Source of the DNA: Rhizobiales bacterium dw_265
Lineage (GTDB): Bacteria > Pseudomonadota > Alphaproteobacteria > Micropepsales > Micropepsaceae
NCBI GenBank assembly: GCA_018449595.1
Contig: JAAVUU010000003.1
Coordinates: 705,656 to 769,655 of the forward strand
DNA: 64,000 bases
Reading direction: 5' to 3'
Part shown: one piece after another, positions 33,484-43,000 of the stretch
Numbering within the stretch: the stretch's first letter is position 1
Layout of the letters: each line of letters opens with the position of its first letter
Program-made: the position numbers and the translations under genes
The notes under the pieces: model-generated
Told to the model about the DNA's origin: nothing
Seen by the model: only the letters and a program-made list of their open reading frames with translations
Databases searched by the model: none

Positions 33484-34311
33484 TTAATCGGCGTAGTTTT
33501 GCCTCGGTCCCTTACAATCTTGCCATTTCCATGTCTCGACTGGTTCGCCGGAATGAGGAGCCAAAAAGCTGCAAAAAGCCGTTTGATGGACTTGGTTAAA
33601 GGTTCGGTATTTGAAGCACCCGTGATAGGCAAACAAAACGAACCCATTAAAGAAATCCAAGGTAGCATTGGGCCAGTTCGGTTTGGAATTACCAGCATTA
33701 TACGCTGCTGCGCCAGATGGAATTGGCCAAGTCACATCACGAACGAAAGTATCGGCTTCATCCCGGTCAATAGCGTTGCAAGTATCGTTTGGCCGAAAAC
33801 TAAGCCGATCAGAATCAATGGTTATGCCACCATTTGATTTAACAAGCGCCTTCTTGGCATCTATCCAAAACCAATCTTGATAACGATGGAGTGCAAAAGC
33901 GGGCGCTTTGCCACCATTTTCATAAGTCGCGGCCACTTCGATAATGTCGCCGACCTTTTGAGGGACAAATCCAGAAATGAATTGTGGGGCTCCGGCAATA
34001 ACCCATGCACGATTGCCGTTAATGTAAGCGGCTTCGCTATCCCGGTTGGATTGTTCCATCGTTTGCAACTGGCACCAGAAAATAATAGCTGCAACGAAGG
34101 CAAGGAATGCAGCGAGGATGGTACCTATGGCGGTAGCTTTAACCCACCTGCCTTCAGGGAGAGGCTTTGGATTCTGGGTTTGCTCGGTTTTTGCGCGATA
34201 ATAAGCGGTGTAACTGCTTATCAAATCAGTTGCCGCTGCCCAAAAGCCGCGTGGACGCCGCCCGTTGTTTTTGCGGCTATCACCATCATTGCTGTTGTTT
34301 TCAAAATTCAT
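33484..34311 (-). CDS. membrane-anchored hypothetical protein
   Basis: 275 residues from ATG 34311. A cytoplasmic N-terminus rich in Asn, Lys and Pro is followed by one membrane helix (IGTILAAFLAFVAAIIFWC, about 60-78), then a soluble region with beta features (RAWVIAGAPQFISGFVPQ, EVAATYENGGKAPAFALHR). This plan, with a NRAW segment after the helix, is common in uncharacterised proteobacterial proteins. The lower GC suggests acquired cargo. Confidence 0.65.
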   Translation of the reverse strand: MNFENNSNDGDSRKNNGRRPRGFWAAATDLISSYTAYYRAKTEQTQNPKPLPEGRWVKATAIGTILAAFLAFVAAIIFWCQLQTMEQSNRDSEAAYINGNRAWVIAGAPQFISGFVPQKVGDIIEVAATYENGGKAPAFALHRYQDWFWIDAKKALVKSNGGITIDSDRLSFRPNDTCNAIDRDEADTFVRDVTWPIPSGAAAYNAGNSKPNWPNATLDFFNGFVLFAYHGCFKYRTFNQVHQTAFCSFLAPHSGEPVETWKWQDCKGPRQNYAD

Positions 34312-34423
34312 TTAGCGCGTCAAATGGACCGTGAGTTAGGCGCCGCGTATGGCCTCCCCGAAAATGTCGGGATTAAGCCAGCTATTATATCGCAGATCCG
34401 TTGTGCATTCATTAGTGTTTCCA

Positions 34424-34452
34424 TAAAAAAAGCCCGGCACGATGGCCGGGCT
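34424..34452 (-). terminator. intrinsic terminator after parB
   Basis: AGCCCGGC (34431-34438) and GCCGGGCT (34445-34452) with a 6-base loop, followed on the minus strand by a run of Ts (34424-34430). A textbook terminator 22 bases past the ParB stop. Confidence 0.88.
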
Positions 34453-34474
34453 CCAGTTGGCGGCTGCAGGGGGA

Positions 34475-36523
34475 TCAGGCCGCTTCCGCGACGGGTTCAT
34501 TCGAGAGAAAGGCGGGTAGGGCCTCTTCGGGTTCGCTGGCGGCCCGGTCCTCGCCAACGCGCAACGGCTCGGGCAACCAGCCGGAGTTCTCCAGCAGGCG
34601 CTCTGCCTCCTTGGCCATTTCATCCTTCTTGAGATCGCCGATCAGCTGGGCCGGGCCCTCGCCTTTCGCCTCACGCACGGCTTCGAGGATGCGGGCCTTG
34701 GTGACACGGCCGAGATAATTGCCGACCGTGGGCTGCCAGCCGACGGCGACCATGTCGAGGCCGACCACCTGCGCCAGCTGACCCGCTGCGGCGAGCCGCC
34801 GCTCGATATGCCAGGCGCCATTGGTGCGCTCATGATAAGCCGAGACACCTTGCGAAACGCAGAAGGCGAGGAGGTCCAGCCGGTGCGCGGCCGGCAGGCC
34901 AGCCAGGAAATCCCACAACTGCTCGTGGGCCTGGGGCATTTGCGCCTGGTAGTCCTTCTCCCGCTCCTCCTGCGCCTGCGCGGATGGCGTATCGGCCAGA
35001 CCCGGTGCCTGCACGATCATGGAAACCGTGCGCACAGCCGCATCCAGGCATCCGCCAGTCGTTCCCTTGTAAAACAGGTCAGTGGCGAGTTTGTGGAGCA
35101 GAAGCGTGAGCGCAACCTCCGGATTTTGCGCGACGGCCTCCTGCAGTGCGATCGTCCGATGCGAAGTCAACTCGCTGATGAGCCGGTCGGACAGTGGCTT
35201 CACCACGCCGTCATCGGCATCGTCGTCGGCGGGTCGATCGCCGAGCGTAACGACGGCGCGCTGCGGAGCGGCGGGCTCGGTTTCGCCGTCCACTACGCTC
35301 TGCTCGGCGTCCGGGATCTCTGCGGTGGTGCGGGGTTCATCCTCGGGGCGGACAAAGCCGCGCTCGACCACCAAACGACCATGATTGTCGACCCGCACGA
35401 AGGCGCCGGCATTGGCCATCTCCGCAGGATCGTAGGTGAAAGGTCGATCCTCGAAGTCGTCGATAGCCTCTTCGATCTCGTCATAGCGCCGGCTGGCCTC
35501 CTCGGGCCATTCGTCTTCCGGGGAATGCTTTTCCATCAGATCGTCCTGTTCACGGCGCAAGGCTTCGCGCTCCGCATATTCCGCTTCGGAGAGCGGTACC
35601 TCTTTGCCGTGAATACGGCGCAAGCCATTGTTGTGCCCGACCGGGAAGGAGGAACTAAGCTGCACCCACTTCCAACCTTCGGCGCCGACCTTCTCACCGT
35701 CGGCCTTGAGCTGCTCGGTGAAAAGGCGGTCCAGAAGGGCGACGTCCTCGACATAGCCCTCATTGGCCTCGTCGAAGAGATCGCGGCGAACGGGCCCCCC
35801 GGCAGCGACGTAGGCATCCATCCCCAGATAGGCGACGCGCTTGTCGCTGGCCGGGACGGTGTCCTGGGTCAGCAGCGCTTTGATGTCCGACGGCTCATCT
35901 TCATAGATGCCGTCGGCGATGCCTTCCCAAATCTGCTCTTGCCGCGCATGGTCGTCGGTGAGGGTGAAGGACATCAGCGTTTCGAGGGTCATCTCGTTGG
36001 CGCCGTAGGCTTCGAGCAGCTTGGGCGAAACGACTGCCAGTTTGAGGCGCTGCTTGACGATGTGGGCCGAGGTTGCGAAGCGCGCCGCGATTGTTTCGTG
36101 ACCCATGCCCTTCTCAGCCATATCGTAAAAGGCGCGAAATTCGTCCAAGGGGTGGAGCCCGGAACGGAAATGGTTTTCCGCCAGGGAGTCCTCCTCGGCC
36201 GAAATCGGATCGTTGGCAGCCTTCACGTTGCAGTGAACCGGCGCGTCCTTGGCGAGACGCTTCTGCTTGGTCAGGATGCCGAGCGCCAGGAAGCGGCGAC
36301 CGCCGGCGGGCACTTCATATACGCCGGTCTCTTCACCCGCCTCGTTGACGAAGGGGCGGACATTGAGATTCTGCAACAACCCGCGATGGGCGATGTCCTC
36401 CGCGAGTGCCTCAACCGAGAGGCCGTTCTTGACCCGTCTGACATTCGATTGAGAAAGGATCAGTTTGTTGAGGGGGATGAGCTGGACATTGCCCAGCACG
36501 ATCTGAGGCTTTGCTTTCGCCAT
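34475..36523 (-). CDS. large ParB/RepB/Spo0J-family protein
   Basis: 682 residues. Residues 10-110 hold the ParB CTPase/nuclease-like fold: IPLNKLILSQSNVRRVKNG, LSVEALAEDIAHRGLLQNLN, YEVPAGGRRFLAL, SLAENHFRSGLHPLDEFRAF. A helix-turn-helix follows (GHETIAARFATSAHIVKQRLKL). The long acidic middle and C-terminal domain are typical of the extended ParB-like proteins of alphaproteobacterial elements. No ParA partner is adjacent, so it may act as a regulator or nuclease rather than in segregation. It has a hairpin leader and its own terminator. Confidence 0.9.
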   Translation of the reverse strand: MAKAKPQIVLGNVQLIPLNKLILSQSNVRRVKNGLSVEALAEDIAHRGLLQNLNVRPFVNEAGEETGVYEVPAGGRRFLALGILTKQKRLAKDAPVHCNVKAANDPISAEEDSLAENHFRSGLHPLDEFRAFYDMAEKGMGHETIAARFATSAHIVKQRLKLAVVSPKLLEAYGANEMTLETLMSFTLTDDHARQEQIWEGIADGIYEDEPSDIKALLTQDTVPASDKRVAYLGMDAYVAAGGPVRRDLFDEANEGYVEDVALLDRLFTEQLKADGEKVGAEGWKWVQLSSSFPVGHNNGLRRIHGKEVPLSEAEYAEREALRREQDDLMEKHSPEDEWPEEASRRYDEIEEAIDDFEDRPFTYDPAEMANAGAFVRVDNHGRLVVERGFVRPEDEPRTTAEIPDAEQSVVDGETEPAAPQRAVVTLGDRPADDDADDGVVKPLSDRLISELTSHRTIALQEAVAQNPEVALTLLLHKLATDLFYKGTTGGCLDAAVRTVSMIVQAPGLADTPSAQAQEEREKDYQAQMPQAHEQLWDFLAGLPAAHRLDLLAFCVSQGVSAYHERTNGAWHIERRLAAAGQLAQVVGLDMVAVGWQPTVGNYLGRVTKARILEAVREAKGEGPAQLIGDLKKDEMAKEAERLLENSGWLPEPLRVGEDRAASEPEEALPAFLSNEPVAEAA

Positions 36524-36625
36524 TTGGCATTACTCCGCGACGGGCGGCCGGGAGCCACTCTCCCGACCTCCAACCCGTCACGACGCTTCCCGCCTCCCTC
36601 TCCCTCTTGCGTCCAATGCCGGCCA
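36524..36625 (-). promoter_or_regulatory. two-tier hairpin leader of parB
   Basis: Outer arms GACGGG/CCCGTC (36539-36544/36574-36579) enclose CGGGAG/CTCCCG (36549-36554/36560-36565). The purine tract ACGCAAGAGGGAGAGGGA lies 5' on the minus strand. Confidence 0.55.
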
Positions 36626-36691
36626 CGAACTGGCTGTGCGCCGTGCTCGGGGGATCGCGACACAAGCGAGCAATGTGGCCGGCGTAAATGC

Positions 36692-37156
36692 TCAGGCGGC
36701 TCGGTGGCTCATCGAGACACGGGCCTTGGACCGCCGCTGGAGCCGGTGCGCGCGCGCGCCATGCACCTCGCAGTAAGGCGAACCTTCCTTGTGCGGACGC
36801 CCGCAAAAGTGGAAATCGGCCGTCATGGGGTCACCGATGGGCCAGCGGCACATCGGCTTCTCGATCGTCCGCATGGTGGCGAAACTGCCGTCGGCGAGCG
36901 GCAACGGATCGATATCGACCGGCAGAACGACGGCGATGGGCTTGGAATGTGGCAGTCGCGGCGCCCTGGGCACGCGGTTGGCCGCTGCATGCGAGACGGT
37001 GCCGCGGTCTGCGAAGCCCAGCCGATGTATCTTTCCGATTACGGCGCTGCGCGTGATACCTCCGAGCGCGGCGGCGACTTGGCTGGCCGACAGGCCGTCC
37101 AGCCAGAGTGTTTTCAACTGCTCGACACGGTCATCGGACCAATTAGCCTGGGACAT
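36692..37156 (-). CDS. gcrA: GcrA-family cell-cycle regulator
   Basis: 154 residues. The N-terminal GcrA DNA-binding helix bundle is clear (NWSDDRVEQLKTLWLDGLSA, GGITRSAVIGKIHRLGFA). The C-terminal Cys/His part (CRWPIGDP, FHFCGRP, GSPYCEVHGA) matches the family. GcrA binds sigma70 and methylated promoters in alphaproteobacteria. This is an element-borne copy and may tune host transcription or element genes. Two-tier hairpin leader upstream, then the second IS remnant. Confidence 0.9.
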   Translation of the reverse strand: MSQANWSDDRVEQLKTLWLDGLSASQVAAALGGITRSAVIGKIHRLGFADRGTVSHAAANRVPRAPRLPHSKPIAVVLPVDIDPLPLADGSFATMRTIEKPMCRWPIGDPMTADFHFCGRPHKEGSPYCEVHGARAHRLQRRSKARVSMSHRAA

Positions 37157-37250
37157 ACGTGCAATCTCCGGGGCAGGCTGCCGGGAGACAATCTCTCGGC
37201 TACAAGCCCGTCCGGCCTCCCCCGATCACGCCTCTCGCTCTTCGCGGTGA
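37157..37250 (-). promoter_or_regulatory. two-tier hairpin leader of gcrA, cut by the IS remnant
   Basis: Outer arms GGGC/GCCC (37171-37174/37206-37209) enclose CCGGGAGA/TCTCTCGG (37181-37188/37192-37199, one G-T pair). The purine tract CGCGAAGAGCGAGAGG lies 5' on the minus strand and directly borders IS-derived sequence. Confidence 0.5.
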
Positions 37251-37251
37251 A

Positions 37252-37533
37252 GGTAAGGATTACACCAGCGAGCAGTTCCAGCGGCTGATGGCCGATCATG
37301 GCGTCACATGTTCCATGAGCCGGTCGGGCAATTGCTGGGACAATGCGGCGATGGAGAGCTTCTTCTCCTCGCTGAAGACCGAGCGCATGGCGCGCAAGAC
37401 CTATCGGACACGAGACGACGCCAGGGCGGATGTGTTCGACTATATTGAACGCTTCTACAACCCAAAGCGGGGGCATTCGACAATCGGATATATGAGCCCA
37501 ATGGACTTCGAAACGAAGGCTGGATTAGCTTAA
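37252..37533 (+). pseudogene. IS3-family transposase (OrfB) C-terminal fragment, copy 2
   Basis: Reads DYTSEQFQRLMADHGVTCS, GNCWDNAAMESFF, FYNPKRGHSTIGYMSPMDFE and stops at TAA 37531-37533. Same orientation and nearly the same truncation point as the copy at 6564-6872, and highly similar at the DNA level. OrfA and the N-terminal DDE residues are missing, so it is inactive. Confidence 0.85.
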
Positions 37534-37567
37534 CTGGGTATCAACTGAACAGGGTGTAGGCCACATC

Positions 37568-37896
37568 ATGGCTTCGATTGGCGCGCTTAGCCGACCCGTG
37601 ACGGCGGTTGGACTGGCCCGATGTTTCTGCTGGGCCGGCATGTGAAGGTGAGGCTCGCGCCCAATGACAACCACACCAACCCCAAGGCGCCGGCATTTCG
37701 CATCCTGGCCGGCGCGACCGAACTGGGGGTGCTGTGGCCGCATAAGACCAGAGACGAGAGTCCCCAGGACTATTTAAGCGGCAAGGCAGATTTTCCGGGC
37801 TTGCCGGAGCCGATTTCGCTGGCGATGTTCTTTGCTGAGGATGGGCATGAGCGCTCGGGCAGTATGGGACAGAAAGCGCAAAGGGGGCGATCATGA
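37568..37896 (+). pseudogene. DUF736 family protein with a frameshift near its start
   Basis: ATG 37568 opens MASIGALSR. About 25 bases later one base appears to be missing, and the frame continues as RDGGWTGPMFLLGRHVKVRL, PAFRILAGATELGVLWPH, DYLSGKADFPGLPEPISLAMFF, as expected for DUF736. The second part alone could start at ATG 37621 and give 91 residues, lacking the first beta strands. DUF736 proteins are common in alphaproteobacterial plasmids and integrative elements. It starts just beyond the IS remnant. Confidence 0.75.
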
Positions 37897-38038
37897 ATGA
37901 AGACCCGAGAACAGTGGGTTGAACACAAAACACACGAATAATTGTGTATTTACTCTTCGTTACCTAGCGTGCAGGGTTAGATAGCCTACTGTGCTGACGT
38001 GCCGTGGTGAATTTTCCGCGAATCCCCATATAACGTCC

Positions 38039-38842
38039 ATGATGCGTCCCGCTCATCTTCCCGACTATAAGTTTCCCCCTCTGAATGAGGTCGTCTTGGG
38101 CGTCCAGTTCAGCCAGATTGAGGGGTATCACCAGATTTTGGCCGGAGAAGTCTGGAACCTTTACAGGGGGCATTATCCTAAGGTTGAAGAACAACCTGCG
38201 CTAGCTCCAGTGTTCGAGACTTTCGGTGGGCGAGCTGGTCCTCTGCTCCAGTTTGGATTCATGGCCGGCGCGAACCATGATCGTTTTTGGTTTGTAGCGC
38301 CCGACAAAGCCGAGTTGATACAGTTTCAAGCTGATCGCCTTCTCCACAACTGGCGCAAAACGGACGAGGGCGATAATCCCTATCCACATTTCGAGCAGAT
38401 GATCGAGAAATTCACAGCCGAATTGAAAACACTGCAAGATTATTTTCTTAGTCTTTCCAAGCAGAGGCTGCAAATCAACCAGTGTGAAGTCAGCTACATC
38501 AATCAGATCAACTTGTCAGACAGCCGCGACCTAAGCGAGTGGCTTCGGTTTTTGACCTTTCCCGACATATGCAAACCCGACGACATTTCGTTCACCACAC
38601 GCCGTGCGCTGAACGATAAAGATGGAAAGCCGTGGGGCAGGCTGTTCATCGAAGGCGGCTCCGGCATCAACCGCTTTGGCGGTCCAACCTTACAGGTGAC
38701 GCTCACCGTGCGCGGAGCGCCCTTCACAGGTGATATTGATAGTGCGGTCCAATTCATTGGCAAAGGTCGTGAAGTGATCGTCACTACCTTCGCGGAAATA
38801 ATGACCGATGACGCGCAGAAGAAATGGGAGCGGATACAATGA
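38039..38842 (+). CDS. TIGR04255-like protein
   Basis: 267 residues from ATG 38039 (or 38042). The sequence matches, from memory, the sporadically distributed TIGR04255 family: the opening YKFPPLNEVVLGVQFSQIEG, the middle FWFVAPDKAELIQFQADRLLHNWRK, and a C-terminal domain starting CEVSYINQINL. Its function is unknown; members turn up patchily beside accessory genes. It is the first gene of a three-gene overlapping operon (38039-39754), preceded by AT-rich promoter-like DNA. Confidence 0.8.
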   Translation: MMRPAHLPDYKFPPLNEVVLGVQFSQIEGYHQILAGEVWNLYRGHYPKVEEQPALAPVFETFGGRAGPLLQFGFMAGANHDRFWFVAPDKAELIQFQADRLLHNWRKTDEGDNPYPHFEQMIEKFTAELKTLQDYFLSLSKQRLQINQCEVSYINQINLSDSRDLSEWLRFLTFPDICKPDDISFTTRRALNDKDGKPWGRLFIEGGSGINRFGGPTLQVTLTVRGAPFTGDIDSAVQFIGKGREVIVTTFAEIMTDDAQKKWERIQ

Positions 38843-39336
38843 ACGCAATCTTGCCGACCTCTGCTTTCTCTCAGGCCCCGTCGCGTTATGCACAGTCGTC
38901 CGTCGTTACTCTCACGCAGCCATCTCCGCGCATCACTATCAATGATGTAGGTGGTATGTGGACGAAAGATCTCACGGCTCGACTCGAAGAATTGATTCGG
39001 TTGCAGCCGGGTTGGGACGGCTACAACGGACGCCCGGTGGCGCTTGCAAATGCGATATTCGCCCTGGGTATGCTCAATCGACTCTACTCGTCGGCCATTC
39101 CGGCGCCCGACATCGTTCCGGGCTATACCGGCGATCTGCAAGCGGAGTGGCACGTCGGCGACGTGGATATTGAACTGCACGTCAAGGCGCCAAATTCAGT
39201 TGTCGCATGGCGATCCACTCCAGATGCTGGCGAGGATGGCGAAGAGCTTGTTCTTCAAAATGATTTTACGATTTTAGGGACTTGGATTGAACAACTGGCG
39301 GATAAGATAAATGCCGTTGCAGCCGCCGTCGCGTGA
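38839..39336 (+). CDS. second gene of the TIGR04255 operon, unknown
   Basis: 165 residues from ATG 38839, overlapping the TIGR04255 stop (ATGA). After a disordered N-terminus it reads LTARLEELIRLQPGWDGYNG, NAIFALGMLNRLYSSA, VPGYTGDLQAEWHVGDVDIE, LHVKAPNSVVAWR. The LQPGWDGYNG...LQAEWH pattern is seen in uncharacterised proteins often encoded with TIGR04255. There is no signal peptide. It probably acts in a complex with its neighbours. Confidence 0.7.
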   Translation: MNAILPTSAFSQAPSRYAQSSVVTLTQPSPRITINDVGGMWTKDLTARLEELIRLQPGWDGYNGRPVALANAIFALGMLNRLYSSAIPAPDIVPGYTGDLQAEWHVGDVDIELHVKAPNSVVAWRSTPDAGEDGEELVLQNDFTILGTWIEQLADKINAVAAAVA

Positions 39337-39754
39337 TCCGAACGGAAATATACAGCCTCACGACCACGCCGAAATCGGTGCTGAGGATATTCTCATCAGA
39401 AGGATCTCCGACCAGCATTTAACTGGGCCGGCCGGCAATCGTCGCATTTCGTCCATGGCCTTCCAGGGCTCATCGGACGGGACCGGTATGTCGGTGGATA
39501 TTGAAAAGTCGATCCGAGATGCGGGGTTAGACCCGGTACAGTTTGTCACGACGCCAATTTTCTTTTGCTCCGTACAGTTCAAAGCCGGAGACTTACGCGC
39601 CGAAGCACTACAGGTCGGATATTATCCATTGCCCACAAACTCGCATCACGGCGCAGTTTGGGGAGCTTTTGGTCAGGGCCAAAGGAAGCGTCTTCGTAAT
39701 ATCGCAAAGTGGTTCGTGGAAGGCGCCGGGGTGAAATTGGGTGAAGCTGCGTAG
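39311..39754 (+). CDS. third gene of the TIGR04255 operon, unknown
   Basis: 147 residues from ATG 39311, overlapping the previous gene by 26 bases, so the three are one operon. Sequence features: ILIRRISDQHLTGPAGNRRI, AFQGSSDGTGMSVDIEKSIR, PIFFCSVQFKAGDLRAEAL, YYPLPTNSHHGAVWGAFG. I recognise no domain; the conserved Asp, His and Arg residues could be catalytic, but that is a guess. Confidence 0.65.
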   Translation: MPLQPPSRDPNGNIQPHDHAEIGAEDILIRRISDQHLTGPAGNRRISSMAFQGSSDGTGMSVDIEKSIRDAGLDPVQFVTTPIFFCSVQFKAGDLRAEALQVGYYPLPTNSHHGAVWGAFGQGQRKRLRNIAKWFVEGAGVKLGEAA

Positions 39755-40034
39755 CCAAGGGCCGACAGCTTGACTTTGGGAGCTTCTAACTCCTCGACAG
39801 ACTTGATTATGAGACTTGGGGGGCTGCGCTCAGACGTTGCTGGCGGGGCGGTTGGCTTCAACGATCTCCCCTTGTAAAGCCATAGAGCGTGTCCCAGTTT
39901 CGTTCGATTCGGATTAAGCTAGATTAAGCTTCCTGCCGATTCGAATTTCTGATCAGATCCGCAATGACAACGCAACTTGTGCTCATGGCCTGCACAGGCC
40001 CTATGGGCGATACATCTCTACTGTCGGGTCCGCC

Positions 40035-43000
40035 ATGAGCGATCAGGGCGGCACGGTCGAAACTGGCCCCTCCGCCGTCCCGGCCGTAAGCGCTAGGCTG
40101 GTGACGGAGATCCCGAAGCCCCGCGACTGGCAGCTTTTCCAGCGCAATTGTGTGATCCTGTTCCGTGCTGAATTGGGCGATCCCAACGCCCAGGAATATG
40201 GCCGCAATGGCCAGGACCAAAGGGGCATAGATGTTCTAGGCCGGCGATTTGCGCATGGACCTGACCACTATGTCGGCATCCAGTGCCGCCTGATCACCAA
40301 GCCGCTCAAGGAAGCCAAGATCGAAGAGGATTGCCGTGATGCGCTTACCCTCAAGGCCGGGCTGAAAGAGATCATCTTTGCCACCACGGCGCCAGATTCC
40401 ACCACGGCAAGCGATGCGGCCATCGCCGTCGAAAAGAAGCTTCGCGCGGAAGGCTTCGACGTTACCGTCACGGTTTATGGTTGGGAAAATCTGCAAACCA
40501 TCATCGCGATCCATGACGCGGCCTATTCCGCCTTCGTGCCATCGGTAGTTTCTTCATCCCGACCGCAGACCGCGGTTCTCAATCCCGATGCCAGTTCAAG
40601 CCTAGCCGACGAGGTTGCGGCAAGAGTCGTCGCACAATTGCAGAGCGGCGGGATCGCGCGGGTTGACCGTGATCTTGGTGCGAACGATAAGGCCGCAGAA
40701 GATCCGGCGCTCCATGCCAAAATCGATACCTTCCGAGATTTGTATCGAAACGATGGTCAGGCCGCCATTGCAGATGCCGGGTTGCGAGGCTTGCTGGAGC
40801 AAGACTTGTCGGCCAAGACCTGGGCAAAGTTTCGGATTCTGACAAATCTGGGCGCCGTCTCACTCGATATAGGCAAGGAAGAAGATGCCGCTTCTTACTA
40901 TGAGGCGGCACTGAAACTCAGACCGGACGATCCTAACGCTATTGCCAATCTCGCCTTAATGCGAACCGTGCAGCGGCGCTGTGAAGAGGCGATGACGCTC
41001 GCCCGTAAGGCCCTGGCGGCAACGCCGCGCGTGGATGCTGCTGTCGCATATCTGCTGCAAGCTGCTGCGTTAGGAGATTGGCAGGGTGATCCCGAAACGC
41101 TGGTGCCGCCCGAACTGGCTGGTGCCGAGCCTGCCGATATTGGGTTGGCGGAGTTCTATCGCCGGCGCGAGATTCCAGGCTGGGAACAGAAGACCCTCGA
41201 AATCAGCGCGCGCCATGTCGGGAAGAAGGATTTCGATCGTATCAATGCCCTGGCGATCCTCTCGCTGGCTCTCAAGGATGGCCTCATTGCGAAGAATGGT
41301 CAGGCGAGCGTTTCCAGGGCCGATTTGGAGCGCGCTGCCAATGAGATGACGGCTCTTACCGAAAAGTTGCTGGCGATCCGCGATGGGCATCATCCCGATC
41401 TAATCGCCTATCTCAACAATGCCGCCATTTTGCTGCGTCTTGCAGACCGTGAAAGCGACTGTGAGGTCTTGCTGAAAAGGGGTATTGCCATCGTTGGCAG
41501 CGATCCGCTGTTGCTGCGGCTCCTGGCGCTTTGCCTTGCAGCTCAGGGCAGAAGAAATGAAGCATTCGATACGCTGCGCATTTCCAATGACATCGAAAAT
41601 CGCTTGTTCTCGGCCGATCTCCTTGCTGTCGACCGGCCAGCCGATGCCATCCAAAGCCTCAAGGCCGTTGATACCGCCGGCAATATCAGGTTGGAGAAGA
41701 TCAGGCTGCGCGCTATCGGTGAGGTCGCCTCGCGCATCAAGCGTATTGAGGATGTGACCGTCGCCATTGATGGCCTGCGCGCATTGGATCCGGGCGATAT
41801 TACGGCCAGCCTGTATGAACTGCGCAAGAGCGAAATTTCCGGCGCGGATGCCGCGTCCCTCCAGGCCCAGCTTATAGTGTTGATCCAGGCTGTGCCGGAC
41901 GATGCTGATCTTCTATCCCGGCTGATGATCGCCGAAGAAGCCATGCGACGGGATTTGCCGACCGAAGCTGTCACAGTGCTGCGCAACCATGTGGATCTTT
42001 CGCGATCGAATCCGGCCGCTGTCGTCTATATTCAGGCTCTCGGCGGTGCCCGGGAGGATAAGGAATTCCGGGAGACGCTGGCTGCGGCCAGCCCCAGCCT
42101 TCGAGATTTGCCTGAATTGCTGTGGACGGCAGCGGCCCATGCCTGGAATGTCGGTGACATCGAACATGCCTTGACGGCTATTCAGCGTCTTTTGGATGTC
42201 GAGCCTGATAATGGACGGGCCCGGCTGTTCAAGGTCGAATGTCTCATTCGCCTCGACAAGTCGGTGGAACTTATCGCGGAACTGGATCGCCCGCTGGAGC
42301 ATCTTTCGGGGCTACGCCTGCGGGACCGCTTCCGACTTGCTTCCCTGCTTCAGCATCTCGGTTATCCCGAACGCGCGGTTGCCTTGGCGTACCGGTTGTT
42401 TCTGGAAAATCGCGACAACTCGCGGGCCTGGACAACGTTGTCCATCCTGGTGATCGAGGACGGCATCGAAGGCAGGGACCCGGACTCCCTGCGTTGGCGG
42501 GCAACGCAGGTTGCTGACGATATGGCCGTCAATCTCGAATATGAGGACGGCTCCAAGCAATATGTAATCGTCGAGCCAGATAAAGAATTGCGCAATCTGG
42601 ACACGGAATCCTGGGAGCCTGGCCATCCCCTGATTGCCGCGCTGCTTGGTCTGAAGGTGGGAGACAGTTTTGTCGATCCCTCAGGCCGCAATGGCAAGAT
42701 TGTCAAGTTGCAACACAAGTATGTGTCCCGTAGTCAGCAGGTGATGCTGCGGCACCAGGAGCGGTTTCCGGGGGTTGATGGCTTCCGCAGCATCAGCGTC
42801 GACCCAGCCGCGCCCAATGGACTTAACGGCCTCATCGAGGAACTCAAATCCCGCCGCGAGTGGGTCGAACATGAAACGGAACAATATCTGAATGGGCCGC
42901 TTCCTCTCAGCGTATTCGCGCATCGGGTTGGATGCGACACCATTGATGCCGCCGATGGCGTCGTCCAGAATGGGTACACGCTCAAAGTGTCGACCGGCAC

